From NCBI GenBank assembly GCA_028554795.2, contig CM068825.1:161011398-161075397 (forward strand): a stretch of 64,000 bases of DNA. Reading direction: 5' to 3'. A program made the position numbers and the translations under genes. Origin of the DNA: Sinohyriopsis cumingii (taxonomy: Eukaryota > Mollusca > Bivalvia > Unionida > Unionidae). The notes under the pieces were generated by a model, which was not told where the DNA came from, did no database searches, and worked only from the letters and a program-made list of their open reading frames with translations. The number at the start of each line of letters is the position of its first letter. Within the stretch, counting starts at the first letter, position 1. This document shows positions 1 to 13,081 of the stretch, piece by piece.

Positions 1-361
1 TTATTTGAAAATACTAAAAAAATCCTAAGCCATGGAAGGATTTTAAGTATGACTGCAGTCGACCTAAACAAAAATAGATTGATTTATTTCTAATTGTCAT
101 GGAATAATATGACCTCAGCACAAGCAACTTGACTCTGCACGTTTGAGACTTGCTTTAATTTACCTCAAAAAGATGAATGGCGTACAAAACCAGCGACAAT
201 CTTGAGTCTAGAGACTGTGATGGATTGAAGAAAAAACGTCCTTCCTAATGCAATGGCTATAATTTAAATAAAGCATTACTTAAATGTATTTATGGGTATA
301 TATTTGTATATGTGCAGACATGCACACACAGTGCGTATATATGTGTACATGTGCGTGTGCA

Positions 362-449
<88 letters not shown>

Positions 450-3400
450 GATAGATAGATATAGCTACTAAAATGTTTCTTTCAGAATGTACTTGTTACG
501 TTGTTTTCTAGAATAGCAACATAGTAATGCTGACGCGATTTTTTTCTTCACATGACTGTTTGTATGGTTTCATAACTACTCCATAGTCACTGCCAACTAG
601 CATGCTTTCCAATTTAACCATCTATAAAGAAACTTGTTAAAGTGAAATATCAATGTTAACGTCAGTCCTAATTTACTCTCATTTCAAAACAATAGTTGCC
701 ATGATAGAATAATAATATCGTGACTCTAAATCTCATAATGATGGAGTCTGCGGCTGCAAAATATATGATAGAAATTGGACTGTTATATCATGACACGTGA
801 CACTTTATAAGGTTTGATGCAGATCGATTACCAACAAACATGATATTCTTGAAATCCATCATATTTATTTCTCTTTCACCCTAGTACGGCTCCAAAGCTG
901 TTTGAGGTAGGGCTAGTCTTCTTCTTCGACGCAATTTGAGCTTACGGGCAGATCAGCCTAAAATTTTCTCCATGGAAACAATACTGAAATATTTCTCGGG
1001 TTTATGTAAAAAGGGCACGATGTTCAAAAAAAAAAAAATAGCGATACGTTGTTTGGGTTTATGTTAAGAAGGCAATATGTTTAAATGAAAAAGAAATCAT
1101 TTACCGTAATACAGAACAAATATTGATTCCACGTTAGAAGTATAATTTACATTAGACGATAATAGAAATCGAACATTTTTGCTAATTCATTGAAGGTAAT
1201 TCTCTGAAAGGTATTTTGGGTACGACTAAAAGTTCCAGTTATCAAATCAGTTTTGCTCACAGTATAACGCCTTGCAGAAAATTACCCACAATAACTTTAC
1301 AAGAATGGCCGATCTGTACTGGAATAACTGCATCTACCATGGCATCTTATTAACTATACTTCTAACTGAAACTGACATTTATGTATTTATTTAAAATAAC
1401 AGAGAGTTCGTGTTGCTAAGATTTGTATTATCATTTTTGATTTGATCAATTATATCTTTAAGAAAACGGGAAGTGTATTATAAAAGTGACTATAAATGTT
1501 AATCACTCAAAAGACCTTGTGTGTCAGAGCACCTACGCTGTTTCATAATTAAGAGTTTTGCTTGGAGCTTGAGGTAAACGTATTTACTAATGCATTAACA
1601 CTAAATTATATTCCGTAACATTGACAAACTTATTAAAGAGAATAGCAAGTCACATAATACCTTTGTTACTTAAAATGTAGAAAATTAGCAAAGATAGTAA
1701 AAAATAAGGTTAAAAACGTAGCCTAAAGTCCACTTAGATTTACCTGATTAAACTCTTCAGTAAAGGTATATCTATCAGTCCTTCCGAGAAGATATTGACA
1801 TAATAAATACTGTACAAATTTGTTGTAAACCACGTGTGCGTACCTATTTCATCTGCTAGTGATAAGTATCAATTAATAGATGGAGAATTCCAGAGAAAAC
1901 CATTCATATTTGACTGACTGGAGACTACAAACATGAAACAAAAAACATAAGTTTAACATGTTCAAAAGAAAAATAGACAGATAAGAAGAACTAAAGAAAG
2001 AAAGAACAATACGATTTGCCATATTAGAAAGCATTGATGAATGAAAAGTTGTATTTTAGGCCACTTTATTCTAACATTGTTTTGGGCCACTTTATGCTAA
2101 CATTGCAGGTAGTCAATATTCGGTCTGCAGTCTTTCCAATTGGTTTAGACCCGTATCACCATTAATAAATAATACCAAAAAAAACTTTCTTTTGTCAACG
2201 TCATGACTTATTACGACTAATCGTTCAAGTTTCCATCTGACATAATCTATCATAATATGTTATTTATATTGGCTGAGGCATATAATACATTTATAATTTT
2301 ATCGGTTTTAAGCAATATATTTAATTCATCGTGACCATGAAAATGTCATTCTGAATCACTACAGATTTGCAATTCATACAACAACATGATTTATGCAAGA
2401 TCACAGATGACGTAGTTTCTAAGCTATTTTACTGACCACATATCAGAAGATTACATACTGCAACTCTGTGTTTCAGAAGATAACTCCAAATTATCGCATT
2501 TCATTAAATCCAAAGTGCGCGGCCTACATATTAGGAGATTATTAAAAAAGACCGACAAAAGAAAACTCGGCGTGTTCAGTCCATCGCATGGTATTTTGAC
2601 TCAGATTGTACCAGGACGATGCAGAGCCCGATGTTTTCCAGTACACGTATGGTATACGGCCTGCCAGAATTCTCAGTATTAATCACAGACATTCCCTACA
2701 AGTCCTCTCGGTTCTTCTTACCTACTGCCTTACATTTATCTTACGTATGCACACATGTATAAACAAACATACACAAAGGCATGCATGCATCAATACATAC
2801 TGGCAGACAGACCGACCGATAGCGGGCGAACGAACAAACTATAGGTAGATACATTCTATTGTGATTATCAAGTCCTATTTGGTTTCAAATGACATTACGA
2901 ATTGAAGTTAATATTTCATCTAAAATTATTTTAATGCAAACCAGAAAAAGCTGCCTCACGAAGGATGACGCCATTCCCGTGACGGCTAGTTTGTAAACTC
3001 CTCCCTTAACGACATTGACTGGTTACTAGCTTCACATTAATATGGTCACGGGCAAAATATACTAGAAATTTCTGTCCCATTTTCAAAAAAGCAAGCTGTA
3101 GTTCCCTTCTGTCATACAATCACGATAAGTGTGCTGCAGTAGTCAACGAAGATGGAACCGTATGCGGGTCCGACTGAACCAGGATAAGTATACCATATAG
3201 TCTGCAAACATTCGATATTACGCATGTATGCATACGGAATGGAAGAGAGACGGATGAAAGAATCAACAAACAAACTAATGAGAGATATTTACTGCAATGA
3301 CAGTTGGCTTCCAACGGCACAGTAAACTATACTTGAGGCTGCATCTGAACGTGTATTAATGCAAACACACAAATATTAATGCATACGGGATTAATGATTT

Positions 3401-3765
3401 CCTACCGTTATTTCCTCCATTACTGTAAACAGTACACATAGAACTCTTCGTGAAAATGTTGAGGTGCTCGTTCTTCCAAAACTGCCACAATGCTATCAAA
3501 AGGTTTTTCCTCATTGGGTTTCTCAGACTCCAACACATGGACTGACTTCCCGTTCATTCAGCATACTTGTGGTTCGACTTAAACATTTTGTTTGGATTTA
3601 AGACCAATTCGTGTTAAGGATAATATGTTTCCAACGAAATTCGAAATAGGGCAAAGAATAGAGCAACTGACTAATTCTAGTAGATAGAGGGTTTGCTTGA
3701 CTGGCTTGATGTTTTACGGCAACACAACACAAGTAAGCTATTTAGTACGGAAACAACTGGTGTCA
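1..3765. other. Host intergenic DNA, no gene recognised
   Basis: AT-rich DNA with only short, low-information open frames and no recognisable protein motif on either strand. It contains one long (AT)n microsatellite, annotated separately, and short A-runs. No promoter, RNA gene or mobile-element end could be supported. Confidence 0.6.
364..445. repeat. (AT)n microsatellite
   Basis: An uninterrupted AT dinucleotide run of about 80 bp, followed by a short GATA-like stretch. Confidence 0.95.
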
Positions 3766-3807
3766 TGTGTTTCGCCCGATGATACATCACGGTAGCTGAT
3801 GCAGGCA

Positions 3808-3884
3808 GATCCAGTAATATGAATCGAACCAGCACCCTTTCTGTCGCAAGTTCAGCACGCTAACAATTGAGCCACCGCGGCTTT
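3808..3884 (-). mobile_element. tRNA-like SINE head
   Basis: Read on the minus strand, this segment has a pol III A-box-like sequence (GTGGCTCAATTGTTAG, about 3860-3875) followed by a B-box-like GGTTCGATTC (3821-3830), in the order and spacing of a tRNA gene. No complete cloverleaf with a clean anticodon arm could be assigned, so a tRNA-derived SINE head or tRNA pseudogene is more likely than a functional tRNA. Confidence 0.55.
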
Positions 3885-3889
3885 CAGAT

Positions 3890-4509
3890 GAACCGACAAT
3901 CATCATAAAAAATTAAAGACGGCCATTAGAACTAATAAGCCACAAGATTTCAATAGTGCCTTCATGAAACGTACGGTTTAAATAACGAAGACTCTTGGAA
4001 TGGGACTCGCTGTTTAGCAGATAAGACTATTCTTGGAAATCATGAAATTCAGACCTTGACCCTGAGACTGCGTACCAACTCTCTGTCAATCAAAAGTGAC
4101 ATTTCAAACGTAAAATGATCTGTGGTTGTTTGAAGCTATAACGCACACATTTTATGATCTACTGGATCGGCATCAGTTACACGTAAGGAATGATATTAAT
4201 TATAGATCCTCAATATGAAAATGGGAAAATGCCTTGCAAGCACAGTCAACGTTTCAAAATGACTGAGCTATCAAATAACCAATTAAAATCAATAGTACTT
4301 GTAGTTCCATTTTCTGTAAGTTTCACAATCATAAAAGTAATAAATGTCACAAGAAATCATCAATTTCACCTTGAGTCAATGGGACAATTTGCGTACTTTA
4401 TTAAAAACCCAACTTTGGGTCAATGGGGCAGACTACTTGCCATTTAAGAACGTTGGATCATTGGGGGTAATGTCCTTACCTAATTACACTGGTGTACAGT
4501 CAGATTGCT
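3890..4509. other. Host DNA with a few 43-45 bp repeat units
   Basis: No gene was recognised. Around 4363-4475 there are about three degenerate units of the type TTTGGGTCAATGGGGCAG, the same motif that forms the tandem array at 6850-7285 on the far side of the mobile element. This suggests the element and the array share a history. Confidence 0.4.
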
Positions 4510-6848
4510 TCAGAAACAAATGTAGTCAAACTTTACCAATTCTGGGTCACTGAGAACAAAAATGAAGCTTAAAATTGTGGAATTGGATCTAGTTTTAAAG
4601 AAAGGATACAGGGTCAGTATATACGACCCTTGACGTGGGAATGAAAGATGAGTGAGTTATAAGTAGAAGGTATCTCAATTTAAAACATAAATGACTAAAA
4701 TGCATCTTTGACTAGATCTATGAATAAATTTATGTCTGGGTTTGGACAGTACTTGATTTTTAGGCAACACAATGAAAAATGCAATCTGAAGCTGGCATTG
4801 CGTTATGCATGATATGAATTGCATCATGTTATTCCAAGAAGTCATTGGTGATGCAATTATAACTAAGCTTACATCACTCTGCTGAACAAATTGCTCTCCA
4901 TCAGCTCTAGAAATCATACAGTGTTGCATTCTGTTATTTGTCAGTGTTTGATTTTGCAAAGAGACACATTTCCGTTTAGCCAAAGTGAGCAGAGATGGAT
5001 CTTATTTGTGTGAACAATGAAGATAACGTTTGCTATTTTTGTGGTGAAGTGACTTTTCCATCACAAAAGCGCTGTATAACCAGTATGGTTAAGAAAGCCA
5101 ATCACCTTTATATTTGGAGATCAGGACAAGAGGTGGGCCCCACAAATATGCTGCAATACTTGTGTAACAAATCTTCGCCAGTGGTTGAACACGAAAAGGA
5201 AATATATGCCTTTTGCAGTGTCAATGGTTTGGAGAGAGCCAGTAGATCATATCTTCAATTGTTACTTCTGCATTGCGTCTCCAGTTGGGAAGGGTGTGTC
5301 AAAGAAGAAAAGGTGGAGTGTGCATTATCCAAACATTCCATCAGCTATACGCCCAGTACCTCACTGAGAAGGACTGCCAGAATCATTCTAACTTAAGTCA
5401 GACGAGGAAGAATATGAAACTTCGTCCTGAACCTTCAACGTCACATGACCTATATTTTCTCCCATCCTCCTCCTCTGAATCACACCTCATAACGCAAGTT
5501 GAACTGAATGACTTTGTCAGGGATTTGCAACTATCCAAGATTAAGGCGGGCTGTTGGGTTCCAGACTACAGCTGTAGAATCTCCTAGATGGCGATGTTAG
5601 GATTTCTATGTTCCGTGACCGTCAGAAGGATATTGTCCCATTCTTCTTCATGGATGGTGATCTTGTAGCTCGCAACAACATCGATGGTGTGATGAATGCA
5701 TGCCTTCAATTCCAATTGGTTATGCAGTCCATGTGAAGGATACCTATGAAAACAACTTTTGAGGTGCATAAACAATGATTAACATCAGTGGCAGCTTGGT
5801 GGCGATTTGAATGTTCTTGCTCTGTTTGCTTGGTCTGCAGATTGAATACACGAAGTACTGCTGTTTTCTCTGCGAATGGGATAGTCGTGGGAGAGATTCC
5901 CACTACATCAAGAAAAATTGGCCACTCCGACAGTCATTGGAGCCTGGGAGGAAAAGTGTCCAGCATCCACCACTTGTTGAATCAAGGAAGAGTTTGTTAC
6001 CATCCTTGCACATCAAGCTAGGTATGATGCAGAACTTTGTCAAAGCCATGTACAAAACACAAGCAGCTTTCAAGTACTTCCGTGGGAAATTTTCATGGTT
6101 AAGTGAAGCTAAGATAAAGGAACGTGTCTTTGTTGGTCCTCAGATTCGTGAACGTCTTCGAGATGATGCTTTTGACCGTGCAATGTGTGGCAAGTAAAAG
6201 ATGGCATGGAAAACTGTCCAGTTAGTGGCATCAACTTTTATCGGAAACAAGGCAGACAACTACAGGTAGTTGGTGGAAATTCTCCCCAAGGTATAGAAAA
6301 GCCTTAGTTGCAACATGTAACTAAAGATACATTATTTGCTCTCTCATCTGCGAGCGATTTCACCAGGATATTGCAATAATTGGAGAAACGCTGTCAGGGT
6401 AAATGGAGCCCATCAGTGCTTGCAGACTATTGCTGGACAGTAACAAGAGATGCTCCATTTAATGCATGCAAAAGACAAGCTAAGAAGCGCCGAACAGACT
6501 ATGAATAAGCTATGTACTTATATATACATAATAGGTTTTGCATTTCGTTTCATATATGTGCTGTTTTTGTAAAGTGTTATATAAATAGAACAAGTGAAAT
6601 ATGTTCCTGTAAAGCAAGCATAAACACATTCAAAGACTAAGGTTTACAATTTATGGTTAAAACTCTACTATCTACACAAGATACATAAACATGAAAAGTA
6701 AAAACTTAAATATCTTAGAAACAGCAGCCAATCAATTGTTTTAAGTTTTAATTTTCATATTTGAATTCAACAAATCAAAATCCCAAATAAATATGATATT
6801 TTATCTCTAAAGCAGACGACTTCTAAATAATTGTAGACCAGTGTTATA
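4510..6848 (+). mobile_element. Dispersed invertebrate repeat element, copy 1
   Basis: About 2.3 kb that is similar along nearly its whole length to 20,265-22,395. Matching stretches start near the phrase TGTAGTCAAACTTTAC and end near TGTAGACCAGTGT. Both copies carry the same decayed ORF in the same orientation. Terminal inverted repeats or a target duplication could not be defined, so the class of element (DNA transposon or multicopy retrogene-like unit) is open. Confidence 0.65.
4995..6515 (+). pseudogene. Decayed ORF of a dispersed invertebrate repeat family
   Basis: The N-terminal frame starts MDLICVNNEDNVCYFCGEVTF. The C-x2-C pair and the later CEWDSRGRD and HY-x-KK-WPLRQS phrases look like a large uncharacterised protein family that is present in very many copies in invertebrate genomes (recognised from memory, not searched). 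The frame is interrupted several times between 4995 and 6515: segments are seen at 4995-5396, 5273-5587, 5811-6197 and around 6410-6510. No catalytic triad is visible. It is not expected to be functional. Alternative: remnant of an unclassified transposase. Confidence 0.6.
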
Positions 6849-6849
6849 G

Positions 6850-7285
6850 CTCTTAGTTTGGATCAACTGAGAAATCTCTTTATCGAATGATACGTTTCAG
6901 TTTTGATTAATGGGAAATCTCCCTACTGAATGATTTTTTCACTTTTGATCAATGGGCAATATATTTACCAAACGATATATTTCACTTTGAATCAATTGGG
7001 TTATCACCATACCAAATGATAGTTTTCACTTTGGCTTAGTGGGGGCAGCCACCATACAAAATGATATGCTTTACTTTGGCTCCGAGGGACAGCTACCATA
7101 CCAAATGATATTTTTCACTTTGACTCAGTGAGGCATCCGTCATACCAAATGATAGGTTGTACTTTGTCTAAGTGGAGCAGCCACCATACTAAATGATAGG
7201 TTTTACTCTGGCTCAGTGGGGCAGCCATCATACAAAATAATAGGTTTTGCTTTGAATCAGTGCTGTAGTGTTCTCACTAAAACTA
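6850..7285. repeat. Degenerate tandem repeat, ~43-45 bp unit
   Basis: About nine or ten imperfect units with a consensus like TTTGGCTCAGTGGGGCAG followed by CCACCATACCAAATGATA. It starts immediately where the similarity between the two mobile-element copies ends. Confidence 0.85.
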
Positions 7286-10200
7286 AAGGTTTTAGGAAAG
7301 AAAAGAAATTGTTTAAAATATCTTTTCTAGTTGACATTTATGAGGGATAATCACGTTGTATGCTCGAAATGTTTAAATTATTTTATTTCATTAACTTTTG
7401 AGTCCTAAAACAATTTGCAAAACATCAAACTTGGATCTCTGTAAACGTTACATGTACATGCATATCAATGATAAAACGAGGACAATTCAAGAATGCATCT
7501 TTGATAACGCAAAATAACAACGAATGTAGTTCATCGAAACCAGAATGTACAATTGAATGGGAAACGTAAGAATAATTGAGTAAAGAATAATTGAGTAAAT
7601 TGATTTGCTCATGATCTGTTATTTCTGCGAATGTCTGATAGAACGATAAAATATTTTATCTTAATAGTTTATGATCAGCTGTTCAGAATATATAGCAACT
7701 TTTGTCTATAGCCTTGAACTTTTCTTCATTGATCTGTATTGTTTCATTTTTTTAAAGTCAAGTGTTGTCGTTCTAGATGTAGGATACGATTGCGTTTGAT
7801 TTCTCAGTACAACGTATGGAGAGAAAAGAGAATTTATCTTGTACAATATATATCTTATATTTTTGGCTTGCGTTTGTCACAATCTGTAACACTGTAAGAC
7901 ATACAATTCTCACGTGAACACGTGATCACTGTCACTAAAACCATTTCTCTTTCAATCTATTATTTATTAAGTGATGAAAAATAAACAAACTAGTTTTGTT
8001 GCTGTTTAACCGTATGCAAATACTTGTAAGTCAACAGCAGAAGTACAGTCTTTTGTTGACATGCGCACAGAACAACGAGTTTGTTAGCGTGCTGTGCAAT
8101 TGTTGTGCAGTATGAAACAATGCAGGATGGATAAATACAGGAGTGTTCCGACAATGTTGAATGAATGGAAACACAAATTAGTAGATAATTTTATAATAAT
8201 ACCAGCTCTATGTTGCGTTTGATTGTGTGCCACCAACAGCAACGCTCTTTAAAAGGTAACGTTCCTACGTCATATCTGGCGCTCTATAGGATCATTAATA
8301 AAATAGGTATCCTCGACCGTCGGAAGGTGCTTTCCGTATATGATTCGTGCGCAACGTTTCTCGTGAACTCACAAGCTAGTTTTGAGATCGTGGTCTCATC
8401 AGTTGGGTCATGATAATTTGTTGAGATCGACAGCAAGTGTTGATTATGAAATATTGGACGAAATGAGTTTTAAATACTTACTACGATTCAAACAAAATAA
8501 AAACACGACGAACATGTCTAATTTAACTAAGAGCTAGTTGTTCAAGCCGGAGGTGCTGTTCACATGTTGTTGATTTGTTTGTGGGATGGTAATTGGTGTG
8601 GTTAAAATATTATATTAGTAGCAAACCCATGCCTGAGAATTCTTTGACGGCAAAAGGCAATGCATAAAAAAATTCGCTGCTATAACGTGTACTTCTTCCA
8701 TCATATACAAACTCCTATGGAAAACTATACAGAAAAGAATTCTTTATTCGAGTTCTTGGAAACAATATTTTATAAATATTGTTGAGATATAGCCTTAACA
8801 AAAGTCTTTTAAAAATGTATCATTAAAGTTTGATAAATCGGAATAGCAAAAAAATGAGTTAAAAATGTATAATTTTCTTTTTGTTTATTTTGATGTTTTA
8901 TCATTATTTTTTATAAGTGTTTAATTGCACTCAAAATGAAAGCAATTACGTATTTTACAGGTGTAAATAATAATATACATACACTTAAATGATTAATTTT
9001 GAAACTTTGACCTGTCACATATCCCAATCTTACGTCACACTGTATTTATTTCATACTTCCCGAAATATACAGTTCTTATGAAGGTGACACTTTTCTGTAT
9101 CGTAATTTACATAGGGTTATATTTTGAAAGAAAATCAATTTCCCAGGTTTTCCTCACTGGTTATACTGGCTATTTAAAAGAGACCTTGTATATCTTAGGT
9201 ATTGTTAAAATAACTTTTATCCTCTTTATTTTAGTGTATGATTAATGGCCGTTATTTGGGTCATAGAGTATACAGCTTAGCCTTGCTTCAGATGCGCACT
9301 TGTAAGAAAAACAACAAACAAACAGCTAGCTCGTCATTTTCACTTCCTGGGCTTCATAGGTAAATTGTAAAGAAAAGCTGATAACGTTATGTACATTTTA
9401 TATATTTTCTAATTAATTCATTGACGTTTCAAAAGTCGGTATTGTCTAGTCTGGCGAAATTCGATTTCCCTATTTTAATAAGTGCAAAAGATAGTGTACT
9501 TTAAATTAGTTCAAGCTGACTTTTTTGAGCACGTGTGAGTAGTTATTTTAGTTAGCCGTGTGCGTAGATCATGAACAGTTTCCACTAGTACAATATCCAA
9601 ATAAATTTCAGCCACAGTACATAAAAGTAACATTGATATATGCTAACATTATTTGACCACTAAATTCAATCTTCAGCACCATTCCTCTCCACCTCTATTT
9701 TGTTGTAAAGTAGCCCTCTGATTAATCATATTGTTTACGGATCACCTAATATAATGCAATAAATTAAAGTCTTGATGTTTTGTAAAGTATTGTTACCCAT
9801 TTGACCGCAAAAGAATGTCAAAATTGACTGCTGCAGCACACCAGACCTTTTACATTAATGTCCAGGGTGTTAAGGTGTAAATGGAAGATAACAGTGTAAA
9901 CAAAAAACAAACAAAACAAAAAACCCAGATATATTTGACAAGAGAAATTCCATGCTTGAAAGGTAGTGCATTTTCAACTTATTGCTCAAACGCACAAATT
10001 GCTCATTTTTTCTTGCTGCAAGTATTACATTTAATGACACAAACAATTAAGCCTCGCGTGTCGTGATTGGAAAATCTCGTATCATCACTTGTGGAAATAT
10101 TAGGTTATATGTTTTCACATGTAAAAATATAGGAATAAAAATATTAATAAAATTTTACCAATGATTTTCTATATATTTCACACTTAAGTATATAATATAA

Positions 10201-10779
10201 CCGAGTATTCACTTACACGTGGCATCGCAAACTTATTGGCGTATTCTTCATTATGTCTTAGTACAGTATGGATAAATACTGTAAAATGATCCGACTGATG
10301 AAATAATAGCGAAAGGAATGAGCATGTAATAAATGCAAATTCCAGCTCTATATACCAAAGAAATAGAAAGTTATAATTTTCCCGTCTCATGAAGAATTAC
10401 CAACGTTTAATTCCAGGTATGTAAGATTTTATAAAATGTTTTCGTAGACTGATTTGGTCCCCATTGATTTATATTTAAAATATTTGATTTTGTATTTAAT
10501 AAGTTGATATTAAACAGCATGTTTGATGCTCATGAAAATAAACTGAGAAAAATATTAATTTGTTTTACACCTACACAAACGATAGATCTAACGAACTCGT
10601 GGGAGAAAACATTTATTCTTTCAAAATTCACTCTTCATTCTGGTGGTAATGAAAAGTTCTTCCATGCTATATCTATCAAAGTTATATTTACGTCAAAATT
10701 AACTTTTACAGTAAGTTAATTTTCTGAATTCAGATAATGAAGATTATACAAAAGAAACTTGTGTATAATATGTTATATA
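7286..10779. other. Host intergenic DNA, no gene recognised
   Basis: AT-rich sequence. The open frames at 8210-8413, 9881-10066, 10184-10390 and 10504-10719 are short and show no domain, signal peptide or composition that distinguishes them from chance. Confidence 0.6.
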
Positions 10780-11212
10780 TGTATTAGTTAGGTATGGTCT
10801 GTATTGCATTAGTTAGGTATTGTATTGTATTAGGTATTGTATTAGGTATTGTACTGTATTAGTTAGGTGTTGTATTGTATTAGGTATTGTACTGTATTGT
10901 ATTTGTTAGGTATTATATTAGGTATTGTACTGTATTAGTTAGGCATTGTATTGTATTAGTTAGGTATTGTACTGTATTATATTAGTTTGGTATTATATTA
11001 GGTATTGTACTGTCTTAGGTATTGTATTGTATTAGTTATGTATTTTAATGTATTAGGTACTGTACTGTATTGTATTAGTTAGGTATTGCATTGTATTAGT
11101 TAGGTATGGTATTGTATTAGGTATTGTACTGTGTTGTATTAGGTATTGTATTGTATTAGTTAGGTATTGTATTGTATTAGTTAAGTATTTTATTGTATTA
11201 GTTAGGTATTGC
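10780..11212. repeat. Low-complexity tandem array (GTATTGTATTAGTTAG-like)
   Basis: Dozens of short, irregular repeats built from GTATTGTATTAG, TTAGGTATT and GTACTGTATTAG, with no stable long period. This is typical replication-slippage DNA. Confidence 0.9.
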
Positions 11213-13080
11213 ACTCAGTGACTCCAATGCTAGCTAAGCTTGTCACAGTGTCACTTCAGGGTGAAATACTAGCATTGAATAAAAAACAGTGTCCGTCTCA
11301 AGAGGCAATATCTGTATTAAGCTCTCTTTAATAGGATTTAAACAGCACACTATGTTTTCTGCTTCAGGCATTACACTGATGGGTACAACCATGGTGTTCC
11401 TATTCTATTTTATTCTCCATCTATCGTCGTTCCAATGATATTTCAAAGTTATAAAGTTAATAATCTCCAGTACACAGTAGTGATATCCTTAAAACAGATA
11501 TGTATCTATAATTTAGCCCCATAAATAAACGATGCTGAATATGCAAAAAAATTTACCTTGGATTTATTCCCATTACATTAGTACACGTTAGAGAGAATGA
11601 TAATGTATTCCTTTCGTTTTATAGAGTGTCGCAGACTGATAACTTCCTACTTTGTGGAGAAAGATTATACCATTAGTTTGCTTGTACAGTAGACGGCTTT
11701 CTTTGCTGTTCTTCTTAGTGTTAATTGTATTGGAGAATTATCCTTGCTGCGCTCATTACTGTCTTGTGTCATTCTATGCTATACTAGCTGCCGTCTAGTT
11801 TATTTCCATGCTACACTCGCTGCCGTCTAGTGTCACTACATTACGCTCGCTACCGTCCAGTTTCACTTCATGCTGTCTTGTGTCATTCCATACCACAATA
11901 ATAAAATATTCAACATTTAGCTTCATTTAATAAATTTGACTCCATTTCACTGTATCCGCAACAGAAGTTTATATCCTTCCAAATATTTTTCTGATAGGTA
12001 TTTTGAAACGTTATAATCAATTTTCACTAATTATCTCAAATGTTAAATCAAGAAAATCATTTTGTATCGAAAATCAATTTAACATTAAATTATGAACCTG
12101 TTTACACTTCTACGTTATTATTACAAAAGTTGTTTTTTGTTTAAATAAAAAGAAGGAATAAACTTACGGCATTCAAAGCAGTCGCTCTTATGAATAAAAT
12201 ATTATTTGCTCAGAACTGTTAAAATGTAGATTTATTTAGATTGAAATGACACCAAGAAACCTGACTCCAGTTTTATAGATTGGTTTCTTTTGCATAAACG
12301 TGCTTTCTATACGCAGCAAAACCTACAGTATTATTTATATCGTTTCGCTTATATTGATTTTATGGATACAATTTATTGCTTTGCTTTGAATTAATGGGAT
12401 ATTAAAATGCATTTGTCTTGATTATATTTAAGGTAAACAAGTAAGACACGTGCTTACCTGTTTTTGCAGTCTTTGCTTCTTTGCCATTTCTTCATGTGTG
12501 GCATTCTTTAGGAATATGTTAATTGTCATCTCAGCTTGAACAGTGTTTGCATAATATTCGCAACATTTCAGATAGCTTTATCACGAAACATTAAACACAC
12601 AGATTCGTTTAGAGAATGACACTACGATTCTGTTTATAAAATACCACTAACTCTTTAAAAAAAAACTTTAGCAGGCATCTTAATTCCTGTAAACATGTCA
12701 AGGCCAATAATGATGATATTATTAAGTCAGTTTTAAATAAGGGAACTATTACATTTGTATAAATCTGGAAGATTGACAGCTCTTTGAAATTCAAGGAATG
12801 AATGTACACATTAAGTTCATGTCAGATCATTTTTATGGTTGATTCCGATCATGGGGCTAACAAACGTTACATACAGAGAACTAGAAATAACTGATATTTC
12901 GTTCATTTAATGGCATGCATTTATCACTTTTGTATAAAATTTAAACTAAGAATACTACAGATACGCCAATCTGTTAATCAGAATATTTAGTGTTCTTTCA
13001 CACGAGAAACGAAATGAAATAAAGGGTATCCACGATTTCATTTGGTTTTTCTTACAGCCGAAGTCTGGCAACAATACAGT
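11213..13080. other. Host intergenic DNA with a short GCTGCCGTCTAG repeat
   Basis: No gene was seen. Between about 11,770 and 11,890 there are three to four units of roughly 35 bp around the phrase CTGCCGTCTAGT (also CTACCGTCCAGT). The rest is AT-rich and featureless. Confidence 0.5.
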
Positions 13081-13081
13081 C

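Noticed and set aside
3808-3884. Functional tRNA gene
   Set aside because: A- and B-box-like sequences are present but a complete cloverleaf and anticodon arm could not be supported.
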